Shown piece by piece: positions 54,252 to 62,266 of a stretch of DNA of 64,000 bases. Source of the DNA: Planctomycetales bacterium 71-10 (lineage in GTDB: Bacteria; Planctomycetota; Planctomycetia; Isosphaerales; Isosphaeraceae); contig MKTT01000058.1 of the NCBI GenBank assembly GCA_001898385.1, positions 77,490 to 141,489 on the forward strand. The letters are read 5' to 3'. Below the pieces are notes generated by a model that saw nothing but the letters and a program-made list of their open reading frames with translations, was not told the origin of the DNA and ran no database searches. Position numbers and translations under genes: made by a program. Positions within the stretch are counted from its first letter, which is position 1; every line of letters begins with the position of its first letter.

Positions 54252-55835
54252 TCAGGCTCTCAAGTCTTCGACGAGCGCGGATGCCAGCGGGCCGAGCGAC
54301 ACCTCCCGTCGCTCGTCGCCGTGGCGAATCGTCAGGCCGCGACGCTCGTCGGAGAGATTCCACAGCAGGGCGGCCCGCGCGGTGGGATACCACGCGCAGA
54401 CGACCGGGACGTCCTGTTCAACGTGCGGGACCGCCTCGAGCGCCGGGCCGAGCCCCCTTTTCAGGGCGAAGACGGCGTCGAGCGTCTCCGCCACGGGCCG
54501 GATGCGGGCGTCGAGGCCCGGGGAGGGCCGCGCGACGAGGGCCGAGCCCGGCGACGTGGGAGGGCAGGCGGCGTCGGCCGCGGAGAGGAAGGTGACGCCG
54601 TCGCCGGGCGGCGCGTCGACGACCTCGAACGGCACGCCCGCCGCGAGGAACAGGCTGAACGGGTCGTCCTCGCCGACGTAACGGCTGGGGACGCCCCAGA
54701 AGTGCTTGAACGGCCCGCGGGGCCGATGCCCGGCCAACCTGGCGTGGATGGCGGCCTGGCTTTTCATCGCCGGGCCGAGCGTCGACCAGTGGCCCATCGG
54801 CAGGCCCGAGAGGCCGCTCATCATCATCGTGTTGCGCACGTCCGCGATCGTCGAGACGACCAGCTTCGCCGCCATGTGCGCAGCCGAGAGGCCGTCGGCC
54901 GGGAATGCGGTGGTCTCGCTGAACGCGCGCCGCGGATCCACGAATCGGCGGTGGAACAGAGCGCTGAACAGCTCGTTCGTCTTCCCCCTGAGCGTCCCGA
55001 ACTCGCCGTCTCCGAACGACCCCTCGCCCACGCGGAACGGGACGTCGGCGTAGTCGGCCAGGCGGATGCCGGCCTTCTCGGAGCCCAGGTACATCACCAT
55101 GATCCCCAGATCGGCCTGGGGCGCGGCGAGCCGCATGGAGCGGAAGGCCCCGGTGAGCTGGTCGCACTGGTAGTCGACCCAGGTCCGGACGTCCTCGGCG
55201 AGGTCGCGACGGCGGATCGCGTCGAGCAGGCCGGCCCAGCGCGCGTCGTCGAGCCCCGCGGCCCGCTGGAACGCCCGCCGGTGGTCGTCGCAGAAGCATC
55301 CGCCGATCACCGACGGCCCGCGGGCCAGCCGGAAGTCGTCGTCGAGGAAGACCCGCCGGACGCCCGCGCCGGCGAGCCGTCGCATGGCGTCGACGTTCTC
55401 CTCGACGGCCGGCGGGTGGATCGACGTGCCGGCGAAGGCGCGTCCTTCCGCGTCCTTCGCCGTCCGCCATCGCTCCGGCGGCGTGAGGGGGACGCGGCCG
55501 ACCTTCGAGCCCAGCGAGTCGCCGGGGTGTCCCAGGGGGATGTTGATGACCGACCAGCCCATCCCGCGACGCTCCGCCCGCGTGCCCCATTCGCGGAGCG
55601 ACTCGATCGGGTATGGCCACTCCCCGTAGAAGAAGCCGCAGAGCCAGATCCGGCCCACGCCCGCGTCCCGCGCCGCGTCGAGCAGCTCGGGCGCGGCCTC
55701 CAGCGCCTCGGGCGAGACCGACAGGTGGAACGAGCGCGCCGTCGCCGTCTCGCGAGGTTCGTCGGCGGCCCGGCCGGCGGTCGCGATCGCCGTCAGGGCT
55801 CCGCAGGTGTGGAGGAAATCTCGACGCGTCGGCAT
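54252..55835 (-). CDS. Exported protein, probable glycoside-hydrolase-like TIM barrel
   Basis: The 527-residue protein starts at ATG 55835 with a Tat signal (MPTRRDFLHTCGALTAIATAG). The body has features of a (beta/alpha)8 barrel: WLCGFFYGEWPYPIESLREW, VRRVFLDDDFRLARG, GCFCDDHRRAFQ and LGIMVMYLGSEKAG, with conserved-looking acidic residues at strand ends. The C-terminal 80 residues are beta-rich (RAALLWNLSDERRGLTIRHGDERREV), as in auxiliary domains of glycosidases. I cannot name a CAZy family. It is followed by the PQQ dehydrogenase gene after 81 nt and preceded by another exported, possibly sugar-related protein on the same strand. Confidence 0.7.
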   Translation of the reverse strand: MPTRRDFLHTCGALTAIATAGRAADEPRETATARSFHLSVSPEALEAAPELLDAARDAGVGRIWLCGFFYGEWPYPIESLREWGTRAERRGMGWSVINIPLGHPGDSLGSKVGRVPLTPPERWRTAKDAEGRAFAGTSIHPPAVEENVDAMRRLAGAGVRRVFLDDDFRLARGPSVIGGCFCDDHRRAFQRAAGLDDARWAGLLDAIRRRDLAEDVRTWVDYQCDQLTGAFRSMRLAAPQADLGIMVMYLGSEKAGIRLADYADVPFRVGEGSFGDGEFGTLRGKTNELFSALFHRRFVDPRRAFSETTAFPADGLSAAHMAAKLVVSTIADVRNTMMMSGLSGLPMGHWSTLGPAMKSQAAIHARLAGHRPRGPFKHFWGVPSRYVGEDDPFSLFLAAGVPFEVVDAPPGDGVTFLSAADAACPPTSPGSALVARPSPGLDARIRPVAETLDAVFALKRGLGPALEAVPHVEQDVPVVCAWYPTARAALLWNLSDERRGLTIRHGDERREVSLGPLASALVEDLRA

Positions 55836-55968
55836 GGGAAGCCCCAGGATCGGCCGGGATGCGATCGGCCCGCGTGCCGACCGACCGGGCCCGATTCTAG
55901 GACGTCCCGGACCGGCCCGCAACGATCGCGCCCGGGCGACGCCGTCCTGGCCCACGCGGCCCGCCGGG

Positions 55969-57483
55969 TCAGCCCCGAGCGAACTGGAAGGCGTACAGCT
56001 TGCCGCGCCGGAGCTTGAAGGCGATCCGCACCGGCCTGCCCGCGAACCGCGAGACGTCCGGGTCGCCCTTCCAGTAGACGGCCTGGTCGAGGAAGTTGCC
56101 GCCGACTTCCTCGCAGTCTTCGAAGGCGTGGCCGGGGAGCGACCGGCCGTCCTCGTCCTGGAGTTCGACGAATGCGGTGCCCATCGCGCCGGTGTCGATG
56201 TTGAGCCGCAGCCGATCGCCGCGGAAGACGAGGGGCGGCGTGCGGAACGAGCCGCCGCGGTGGTCGGCGTCGACGGAGACGAAGCCGTCGAGGCGCTGGC
56301 GGACGACGCCGACGCCGCCAAGTTGCGGGGCGGAGTGGTCGTACTCGGGCCGCAGGACGACCGAGTCGTGGAGCCGCCCAGACGAGTTGTAATACTGGTA
56401 GAGATGGTTCCCTCGCCGGGCGATGCCGGGGCCCGCGACCGTGTACCAGCGGTCCCATTCGTCGGCGAGGCCGTTCGGGATGTAGGGCTCGCGTCCCGGC
56501 CGCGACCAGTTCACGCCGTCCCGGCTCACGGCGAGTTGGATCTCCAGCATCCCGAAGTCTTCCCATTTCCCCGGCTCGTGAGGCCGGATGAACGGGTGGC
56601 GGTCGGGCGAAAAGTGCCGGAAGTGGGTCGGGAACATCAGGTAGACGTCCTGCGCCCACGGATAGATCGCCGAGGAATTGTAGTAGACGTCCGAATGCGG
56701 GTCGTCCCCCTCGTCGGCCTGGTAGACGACGGGGAGGTTCTCGATCGCCGAGAACATGCGGTCGCCGTCGGTCTTGCGGTACGGCCAGGGCTTGGTCGGG
56801 TCGTCGGTCTCGATGCGGCCCACCCGGCGCTGGTTCTCGGAGTCGTAGGCGAGGGCGCGGGTGTAGATGACGTACTTGCCGATCCGTTCGTCCCAGTGGA
56901 CGAGGGTCGGGTTGTCGGTGAACAGCGGCAGCACCCGGCCGGCCTTCGTGAAGCTCACGCCGTCGGCCGAGACGCTCGCGTAGACGCCGTGGACGGCCGG
57001 GTCGAACGGGTTTCCGAACTCGTTGTGGAACAGCTTGTACCGCCGCGTCGGGTCCGGGTCGTGGGGGTCGACGAAGATCGTCGGGAAGACGCCGCCGGGG
57101 AGCTTCGAGCCCGTGCGTCGGAATTGCAGGCCGTCGTCGCTCTCCAGGATCTCCACGTCCTCCGCCCCGAGGTAGAGCCGGACCTTGCCGCCGTCCTCGA
57201 TCACGCGCGAGACGTGGCCCTGGAACGGGGAGCCCGCCTCGTCGCGGAGCAGTCCAAGCTTCTGCGGCGCGTTCGCCCGCAGCTCGACGCGATCGCGATC
57301 GGCGAGGAAGCGGTCGTCGATGAACAGTTGCTTGCGGTCGCCGACGTCGATCGGCCCGGCCGTCACGGCCGACGCGAGGAGGAGGATCGAGAGAGCGACC
57401 ACGGCCCGGCCTCCGGGGGCGACGCCCTCGCGCGAGGCGCGGGGGTTCGCGCCGGCCGGGGCGTGCGGATATGTGAGGATCAT
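55969..57483 (-). CDS. Exported five-bladed-propeller-like protein (GH43/GH32-type fold)
   Basis: The 504-residue reading starts at ATG 57483; an ATG at 57582 would give an odd basic extension ahead of the signal. The signal helix is AVVALSILLLASAVTAG. The mature protein begins IDVGDRKQLFIDDRFLA, which is common in planctomycete proteins annotated as glycosyl-hydrolase-like. Propeller-type repeats follow, such as VYASVSADGVSFTKAG, LAVSRDGVNWSRPGREP and LVHWDERIGKYVIYTRAL. The C-terminal 150 residues look like a carbohydrate-binding beta-sandwich (GDRLRLNIDTGAMGTAFVELQD). The fold suggests action on glycans. The catalytic residues cannot be fixed, so activity is not claimed. Confidence 0.72.
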   Translation of the reverse strand: MILTYPHAPAGANPRASREGVAPGGRAVVALSILLLASAVTAGPIDVGDRKQLFIDDRFLADRDRVELRANAPQKLGLLRDEAGSPFQGHVSRVIEDGGKVRLYLGAEDVEILESDDGLQFRRTGSKLPGGVFPTIFVDPHDPDPTRRYKLFHNEFGNPFDPAVHGVYASVSADGVSFTKAGRVLPLFTDNPTLVHWDERIGKYVIYTRALAYDSENQRRVGRIETDDPTKPWPYRKTDGDRMFSAIENLPVVYQADEGDDPHSDVYYNSSAIYPWAQDVYLMFPTHFRHFSPDRHPFIRPHEPGKWEDFGMLEIQLAVSRDGVNWSRPGREPYIPNGLADEWDRWYTVAGPGIARRGNHLYQYYNSSGRLHDSVVLRPEYDHSAPQLGGVGVVRQRLDGFVSVDADHRGGSFRTPPLVFRGDRLRLNIDTGAMGTAFVELQDEDGRSLPGHAFEDCEEVGGNFLDQAVYWKGDPDVSRFAGRPVRIAFKLRRGKLYAFQFARG

Positions 57484-57663
57484 CGCGGGGCGGAGGCGCG
57501 GGCACAAGATCGAGGCCGCGGCCGAGGCGCGGCCGGCGGGACGGCTCGTGACCTTGTCACCCGCGCGGGGGGCGTCTACCATGGAGCGTTCGCGGTTCTA
57601 GGTCCCGGTCTCGCTCCCACGACGGACGGCCCACTCGATTCGACTCGACCCGGCAAGGAGCCC

Positions 57664-59379
57664 ATGCAGTACAACCCGGCCAACCCGCTGATCGTCCAGG
57701 GGGACAAGACGATCCTCCTGGAAGTCGACAACCCGCTGCACGCCGAGGCCCGCGACGCGGTCGCGCCGTTCGCCGAGCTGGAGAAGAGCCCCGAACACAT
57801 CCACACGTACCGCCTCACCGCCCTCTCGCTCTGGAACGCCGCCGCGGCCGGGATGTCGGCCGACGAGATGGTGGAGAGGCTGGAGAAGTACTCCAAGTTC
57901 CCGCTGCCGACGAGCCTGCCGGCCGACCTCCGCGACCTCGTCGGCCGCTACGGGCGGGTGAAGCTCCGTCGCGTCGACGGGTCGCTCCGGCTGATCGCCG
58001 CGGACAGGCCGCTCATCGAGGAGCTGGCCCGCCAGAAGGGCGTCCGCGAGTACCTGGGCGAGCGCCTGGACGACGTCAGCTTCGCCGTGGAGGATCTGGA
58101 CCGCGGCGTCCTGAAGCAGGGCCTGATCTCCGTCGGCTACCCGGCCGAGGACCTCGCCGGCTACGCCCAGGGCGCCGCGCTGGCGGTCTCGCTGCGCGAG
58201 ACGGCGAAGTCGGGGCACCCCTTCACGGTCCGCGACTACCAGCGCGGGGCCGTCGACACGTTCCACGCCGGCGGCGACGTCAAGGGGGGCTCGGGGGTGA
58301 TCGTCCTCCCCTGCGGCGCCGGCAAGACCATCGTCGGCATCGCGGCCCTGGCCGAGATCAAGACCGAGACCCTCGTCCTCACCACCAGCACCACGTCCGT
58401 CGAGCAGTGGCGGCGCGAGATCCTGGACAAGACCGACCTGGATGAGTCCCAGGTGGCCACCTACACCGGCGAGTCCAAGGCCATCGCCCCCGTGACCCTG
58501 GCGACGTACCAGATCGTCACCTTCCGCCCCAAGAAGGACGGCGACTTCCCCCACTTCGGCCTGTTCAACAGCCGCGACTGGGGGCTCATCATCTACGACG
58601 AGGTCCACCTCCTGCCGGCCCCCGTCTTCCGCATCACGGCCGACATCCAGGCCCGCCGCCGCCTCGGCCTCACCGCGACGCTCGTCCGCGAGGACCACCG
58701 CGAGGACGACGTCTTCAGCCTCATCGGCCCGAAGAAGTACGACGTCCCCTGGCGCGTGCTGGAGTCCAAGGGCTGGATCGCCGAGGCCCAGTGCCACGAG
58801 ATCCGCCTGGGCCTCAACCCCCAGCAGCGGATGGAATACGCCGTCGCCGAGTGGCGCGACAAGTTCCGGCTCGCCAGCGAGAACCCCGGCAAGGACGACC
58901 TCGTCGAGCGCCTGCTGGAGCGCCACGACCACGCCGAGGACCGCGTCCTCATCATCGGCCAGTACCTCAAGCAGCTCCGCCGGATCGCCGACCGCTTCGA
59001 CCTGCCCCTCATCACCGGCTCCACGGGGAATTCCGAGCGGGAAGACCTCTACAATCGGTTCCGCAACGGCGAGATTCGCCGCATGGTGCTGTCGAAGGTG
59101 GGGAACTTCGCGATCGACCTGCCGGACGCGAACGTGATGATCCAGGTCTCCGGCACCTTCGGCAGCCGCCAGGAGGAGGCCCAGCGGCTGGGGCGGATCC
59201 TCCGGCCCAAGGAGGGCGAACGCCCCGCCTGCTTCTACACCCTGGTCACGCGCGACACCCGCGAGACCGACTTCGCCCACCATCGCCAGCTCTTCCTGAC
59301 CGAGCAGGGCTACAGCTACGAGATCCTCGACGAGGCCGACGTGGGCGCCGAGGCCCGAGAGTCGAAGTCCGCCGGCTGA
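57664..59379 (+). CDS. XPB/Ssl2 (RAD25)-type DNA helicase
   Basis: The 571-residue protein starts at ATG 57664 with AAGGAG three nt upstream. Residues 1-180 are the XPB N-terminal region. The helicase core has Walker A LPCGAGKTIVG (K221), DEVH (312-315), LGLTATLVREDHREDD with the XPB-specific RED motif (342-344), and motif VI QRLGRILRPKEGE. These match bacterial and archaeal XPB, an SF2 3'-to-5' helicase or dsDNA translocase. Bacterial XPB is thought to act in DNA repair or transcription-linked processes, but its role is open. It is followed by a 74-residue protein and a helicase-associated protein on the same strand with gaps of 36 and 19 nt. Confidence 0.95.
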   Translation: MQYNPANPLIVQGDKTILLEVDNPLHAEARDAVAPFAELEKSPEHIHTYRLTALSLWNAAAAGMSADEMVERLEKYSKFPLPTSLPADLRDLVGRYGRVKLRRVDGSLRLIAADRPLIEELARQKGVREYLGERLDDVSFAVEDLDRGVLKQGLISVGYPAEDLAGYAQGAALAVSLRETAKSGHPFTVRDYQRGAVDTFHAGGDVKGGSGVIVLPCGAGKTIVGIAALAEIKTETLVLTTSTTSVEQWRREILDKTDLDESQVATYTGESKAIAPVTLATYQIVTFRPKKDGDFPHFGLFNSRDWGLIIYDEVHLLPAPVFRITADIQARRRLGLTATLVREDHREDDVFSLIGPKKYDVPWRVLESKGWIAEAQCHEIRLGLNPQQRMEYAVAEWRDKFRLASENPGKDDLVERLLERHDHAEDRVLIIGQYLKQLRRIADRFDLPLITGSTGNSEREDLYNRFRNGEIRRMVLSKVGNFAIDLPDANVMIQVSGTFGSRQEEAQRLGRILRPKEGERPACFYTLVTRDTRETDFAHHRQLFLTEQGYSYEILDEADVGAEARESKSAG

Positions 59380-59415
59380 CGCCCGAAGATCGATCCGCCC
59401 CCCTGGAACCTCCCG

Positions 59416-59640
59416 ATGTCGCGAGCGAACGTTCGGACGCCCGTCAAGATGCACCGGAACGTGACGTTGATCCGGACGTCGGAGCCGATGATCGCCGAGG
59501 AGTTGCTGGCGCGCAAGGCGCTGGCGAGGCTGGTCCTGGCGAGGCTGTCGGACACCGTGCTCCTGGTGAAGCCCGACGAGGCCGACGCGGCCGTCGAGGA
59601 GCTTCGGAAGATGGGCCACACCCCCCGGGTCGCTCGCTGA
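59416..59640 (+). CDS. Small hypothetical protein within the XPB module
   Basis: The 74-residue protein starts at ATG 59416 (MSRANVRTPVKMHRNVTLIR). The sequence fits a short beta strand and helix, then a strand and helix: TLIRTSEPMIAEELLARKALARLVLARL and DTVLLVKPDEADAAVEELRKMGHTPRV. The second half resembles a small alpha/beta unit. I do not recognise the family. It is placed 36 nt after the XPB helicase gene and 19 nt before the helicase-associated gene, so it is probably co-expressed and may bridge or regulate the two. Its length is close to the lower limit, but the ordered composition and spacing support a real gene. Confidence 0.7.
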   Translation: MSRANVRTPVKMHRNVTLIRTSEPMIAEELLARKALARLVLARLSDTVLLVKPDEADAAVEELRKMGHTPRVAR

Positions 59641-59659
59641 GGCGAGGGAAGACGCAGAC

Positions 59660-61930
59660 ATGGCCTCGACGCCCAGCCCCGCGACCGGAACGCCCCCCGC
59701 CCGCACCGTCAGCCCGTTCGCGGACGACGCCGACCCGCGGTTCGTCTTCCGCACCCTCCTGGGCCGGCAGCCCCTGGCGACGCTCCGCGCCATGGCGCAG
59801 GCCCGGGGCCACGAGTCCGAGGCCGCCCGCGCGGCGACCCTGGCGAACGAGCTGACCGACCTGCTCGACGACCCCCTCGGTCTCCGCGAGGCCCGCCGGA
59901 GCCTCTCCGACGCCGACCGCACGGCCCTGGGCCTGTTCGGGCTGACCGAGGCGAGGTCGTGGCCGCTGGGAGGGCTTCGCCTGGCCCTCGCCGCCCTGGC
60001 GGTGGACGTCGACGCCACGCTCGTCGGCCTGGTCCGTCGCGGCCTGCTGGCCGTCGAGGCGCCGTTCGAGGTCGAGTCGATCGACCCCGCGACGCTGGCG
60101 GCTTCGGCCGCGGCCGGCGAGATGGAGGTCTGGGCGCATCCCTCGCTCACGCAAGAGGGGCGGCTCCCCGTCGCCGCCGCGACCCCCGAGCCCACCGGCC
60201 CGGTCTCGCAGGCCCGCGAGTCCGACGGGCTGGAGCCTGTTTTACGCCTGGCCGCGCTCTGGCAGCGAGCCGGGGCGGGGCCGCTGCGGCGGACCCAGCA
60301 GGGCCTCCTCTACAAGCGCGATCGCGAGCGGATCGAGGAAGGCGGCCTGCTCGCGGCCCCCGTCGACGACGTCCTCGCCGAGCTGCCGGACCTGCCGACG
60401 CTCTGGATCGGCCTGGCCCGCCGCGTCGGCCTGCTCGTGGTCGACCGCTCCGACGACTCGCTGCGGGCCGCCCCGGCCGACTTCTGGACCGAGAACGCCG
60501 TCCACCTGCCCCAGATGCTGGCGTCGGCCTGGCTGGGGTTGAGGTCGTGGGACGAGCGCGGCGAGCCGTCGCCGGACGCCCCGCCGCCCACCGGACCGCC
60601 GCTCGCGTGCCTGCGCCCGGCCGTCCTGCTCCGCCTGGCCGCGCTGGAGCCCGACGCCTGGACCACCCTCGACGCCCTCGCGACGGAGCTCGACGCCGAC
60701 GCCCCCGGCTGGGAACGCCTCGGGGCCGAGGACGACGCGACGACCGCGAGGCGCGGCAAAAGCCCCGGCAAGCGAGGGCAGGGCCCCACGCGGGAGGCCC
60801 AGGCGGCGCGGCTCCTGGAGCGGATCGTGCTGGGCGGGGCGTACGCCCTGGGGCTGGTCCGCGCGGGCGAGGAGCAGGGCTCGCGGCGGCGGGCGGTGCA
60901 GCTCACGCCCCTGGGCCGGTACGTCCTGGCGGTCGGCCCCCCGCCGCCCCCCCGGGCCACGTTCGACCAGTTCCTGTTCGTCCAGCCCAACCTGGAGGTC
61001 ATCGCCTACCGCCAGGGGCTCACGCCGCCGATCATCGGCCGCCTCAGCCGCTTCGCCTGGTGGTCCCGGATCGGCGCGGCGGTCGAGCTGAAGCTGACGC
61101 AGGAATCCGTGGCGCTCGGCCTGGAGTGGGGCATGACCGCGGCCGAGATGCTCGACTCCCTCGCGAAGCACAGCCAGCGGGCCCTCCCCGGCGGCGTGAG
61201 GGACGCCGTCGACCGCTGGGCGGACCGTCGCGAGCAGGTGACGCTCTACGGGGCCGCGACGCTCGTCGAGTTCAACACCCGCGAGGAGCGCGACCGGGCC
61301 CTGGAGGCGTGGCGGGCCGAGGGATCGTCGCGGAGGCCGTTCGAAGCGGTGGCCGACCGCTACATCCTGGCCGAGGACGCCCAGGACGTCCCGACCGCCA
61401 GGATCAGCACCACGGCCGCCCGCGACTACCGCCTCCCCCCCGATCGCTGCGTGGCCGTCGAGGCCGACGGCGTCACGCTGTCCCTGGAGACCGCGCGGTC
61501 CGACCTCCTGGCCGAGGCCGAATTGGCCCGGTTCGCCGACGAGGAGCCCGCGGCCGGCCGGCCCGGGGGCCGGCGGCGGTTCGTCGTCTCGGCCGCCTCG
61601 CTGGACCGGGCGCTCGACGCCGGCCTGACGTCCGCGGTCCTGGCCGAATGGTTCCGCCGCCGCACCGGCCAGGACCTCCCGCCGGCCGTGCGACTGATGC
61701 TCCGGCCGACGACCTCCCTCGAACCGGGGACCGAGACGTGGCCCGCCCGACGACTGCTGGTCCTCTCGGCCCCGTCGGCCGAGATGCTCGACGGGGTGAT
61801 CCAGCACCCGGACACCCGCGGCCTCCTGGGCGAGCGCCTGGGCCCCACGTCCGTCGTCGTCCCGGAGGCCGACCTGGACGCCCTGCGCGATCAGCTGAGG
61901 CGTTTCGGGATCGCGTTCTCGCTTCCATGA
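59660..61930 (+). CDS. Helicase-associated protein (XPB N-terminal-like / Helicase_C_3)
   Basis: The 756-residue protein starts at ATG 59660. The N-terminal 300 residues contain winged-helix-like units (TALGLFGLTEARSWPLGGLRLALAAL; LRRTQQGLLYKRDRERIEE). The central block FDQFLFVQPNLEVIAYRQGLTPPIIGRLSRFAWWSRIGAAVEL matches the Helicase_C_3 / XPB-Ssl2 N-terminal domain. No Walker A or DEAH motif is present, so it is not a helicase itself. A protein of this type lies beside XPB in mycobacteria (Rv0862c next to the XPB gene Rv0861c), which supports a functional pair. It probably helps XPB bind DNA or control its activity, which is inference. Confidence 0.85.
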   Translation: MASTPSPATGTPPARTVSPFADDADPRFVFRTLLGRQPLATLRAMAQARGHESEAARAATLANELTDLLDDPLGLREARRSLSDADRTALGLFGLTEARSWPLGGLRLALAALAVDVDATLVGLVRRGLLAVEAPFEVESIDPATLAASAAAGEMEVWAHPSLTQEGRLPVAAATPEPTGPVSQARESDGLEPVLRLAALWQRAGAGPLRRTQQGLLYKRDRERIEEGGLLAAPVDDVLAELPDLPTLWIGLARRVGLLVVDRSDDSLRAAPADFWTENAVHLPQMLASAWLGLRSWDERGEPSPDAPPPTGPPLACLRPAVLLRLAALEPDAWTTLDALATELDADAPGWERLGAEDDATTARRGKSPGKRGQGPTREAQAARLLERIVLGGAYALGLVRAGEEQGSRRRAVQLTPLGRYVLAVGPPPPPRATFDQFLFVQPNLEVIAYRQGLTPPIIGRLSRFAWWSRIGAAVELKLTQESVALGLEWGMTAAEMLDSLAKHSQRALPGGVRDAVDRWADRREQVTLYGAATLVEFNTREERDRALEAWRAEGSSRRPFEAVADRYILAEDAQDVPTARISTTAARDYRLPPDRCVAVEADGVTLSLETARSDLLAEAELARFADEEPAAGRPGGRRRFVVSAASLDRALDAGLTSAVLAEWFRRRTGQDLPPAVRLMLRPTTSLEPGTETWPARRLLVLSAPSAEMLDGVIQHPDTRGLLGERLGPTSVVVPEADLDALRDQLRRFGIAFSLP

Positions 61931-62037
61931 GGCCGACCCTCGCCGAGGCGGGCCGGTCCCTCGCTCTGGGCGAGAATTGTGGTAAGTTGTACTCGTTGAG
62001 GGCCGTTTCCCATCCCGACCGAGCGGAGCGTGGCGTC

Positions 62038-62220
62038 ATGGAGATTGAGAAGGTCATCACCTATTCCGCGATCGCCGTGGCGGCGATCATCGTCCTGATC
62101 TTCTCCCTGGACCTGGCGGCGGGGATCTTCGGCCGTTACATCGCGATGGACGTCCTGTTCATCCTCGGCGGCGGCTTCCTGCTCTGGCAGGGCGTGGAGA
62201 CGATCTTCGAACTCCGCTGA
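62038..62220 (+). CDS. Small membrane protein with two helices
   Basis: This 60-residue protein starts at ATG 62038 (MEIEKVITYSAIAVAAIIVL). Two membrane helices cover most of it (about 8-29 and 35-52), with a short loop GIFGRYIAMD. It is easy to miss because the frame is open for a long way upstream. Start choice rests on the ATG with GGAG nearby and the fit of the helices. Function unknown. It is followed at once by a terminator. Confidence 0.75.
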   Translation: MEIEKVITYSAIAVAAIIVLIFSLDLAAGIFGRYIAMDVLFILGGGFLLWQGVETIFELR

Positions 62221-62230
62221 CGGAGGGATC

Positions 62231-62256
62231 GGCCCCCGCCGACGTCCGGCGGGGCC
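62231..62256. terminator. Hairpin terminator between convergent genes
   Basis: GGCCCCCGCCG and CGGCGGGGCC form a stem of about 10 bp with one bulged base and a 5-nt loop, 10 nt after the small membrane protein and 11 nt before the end of the CobA-HemD gene. The hairpin can serve both strands. Confidence 0.7.
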
Positions 62257-62266
62257 TTCAATCGAG

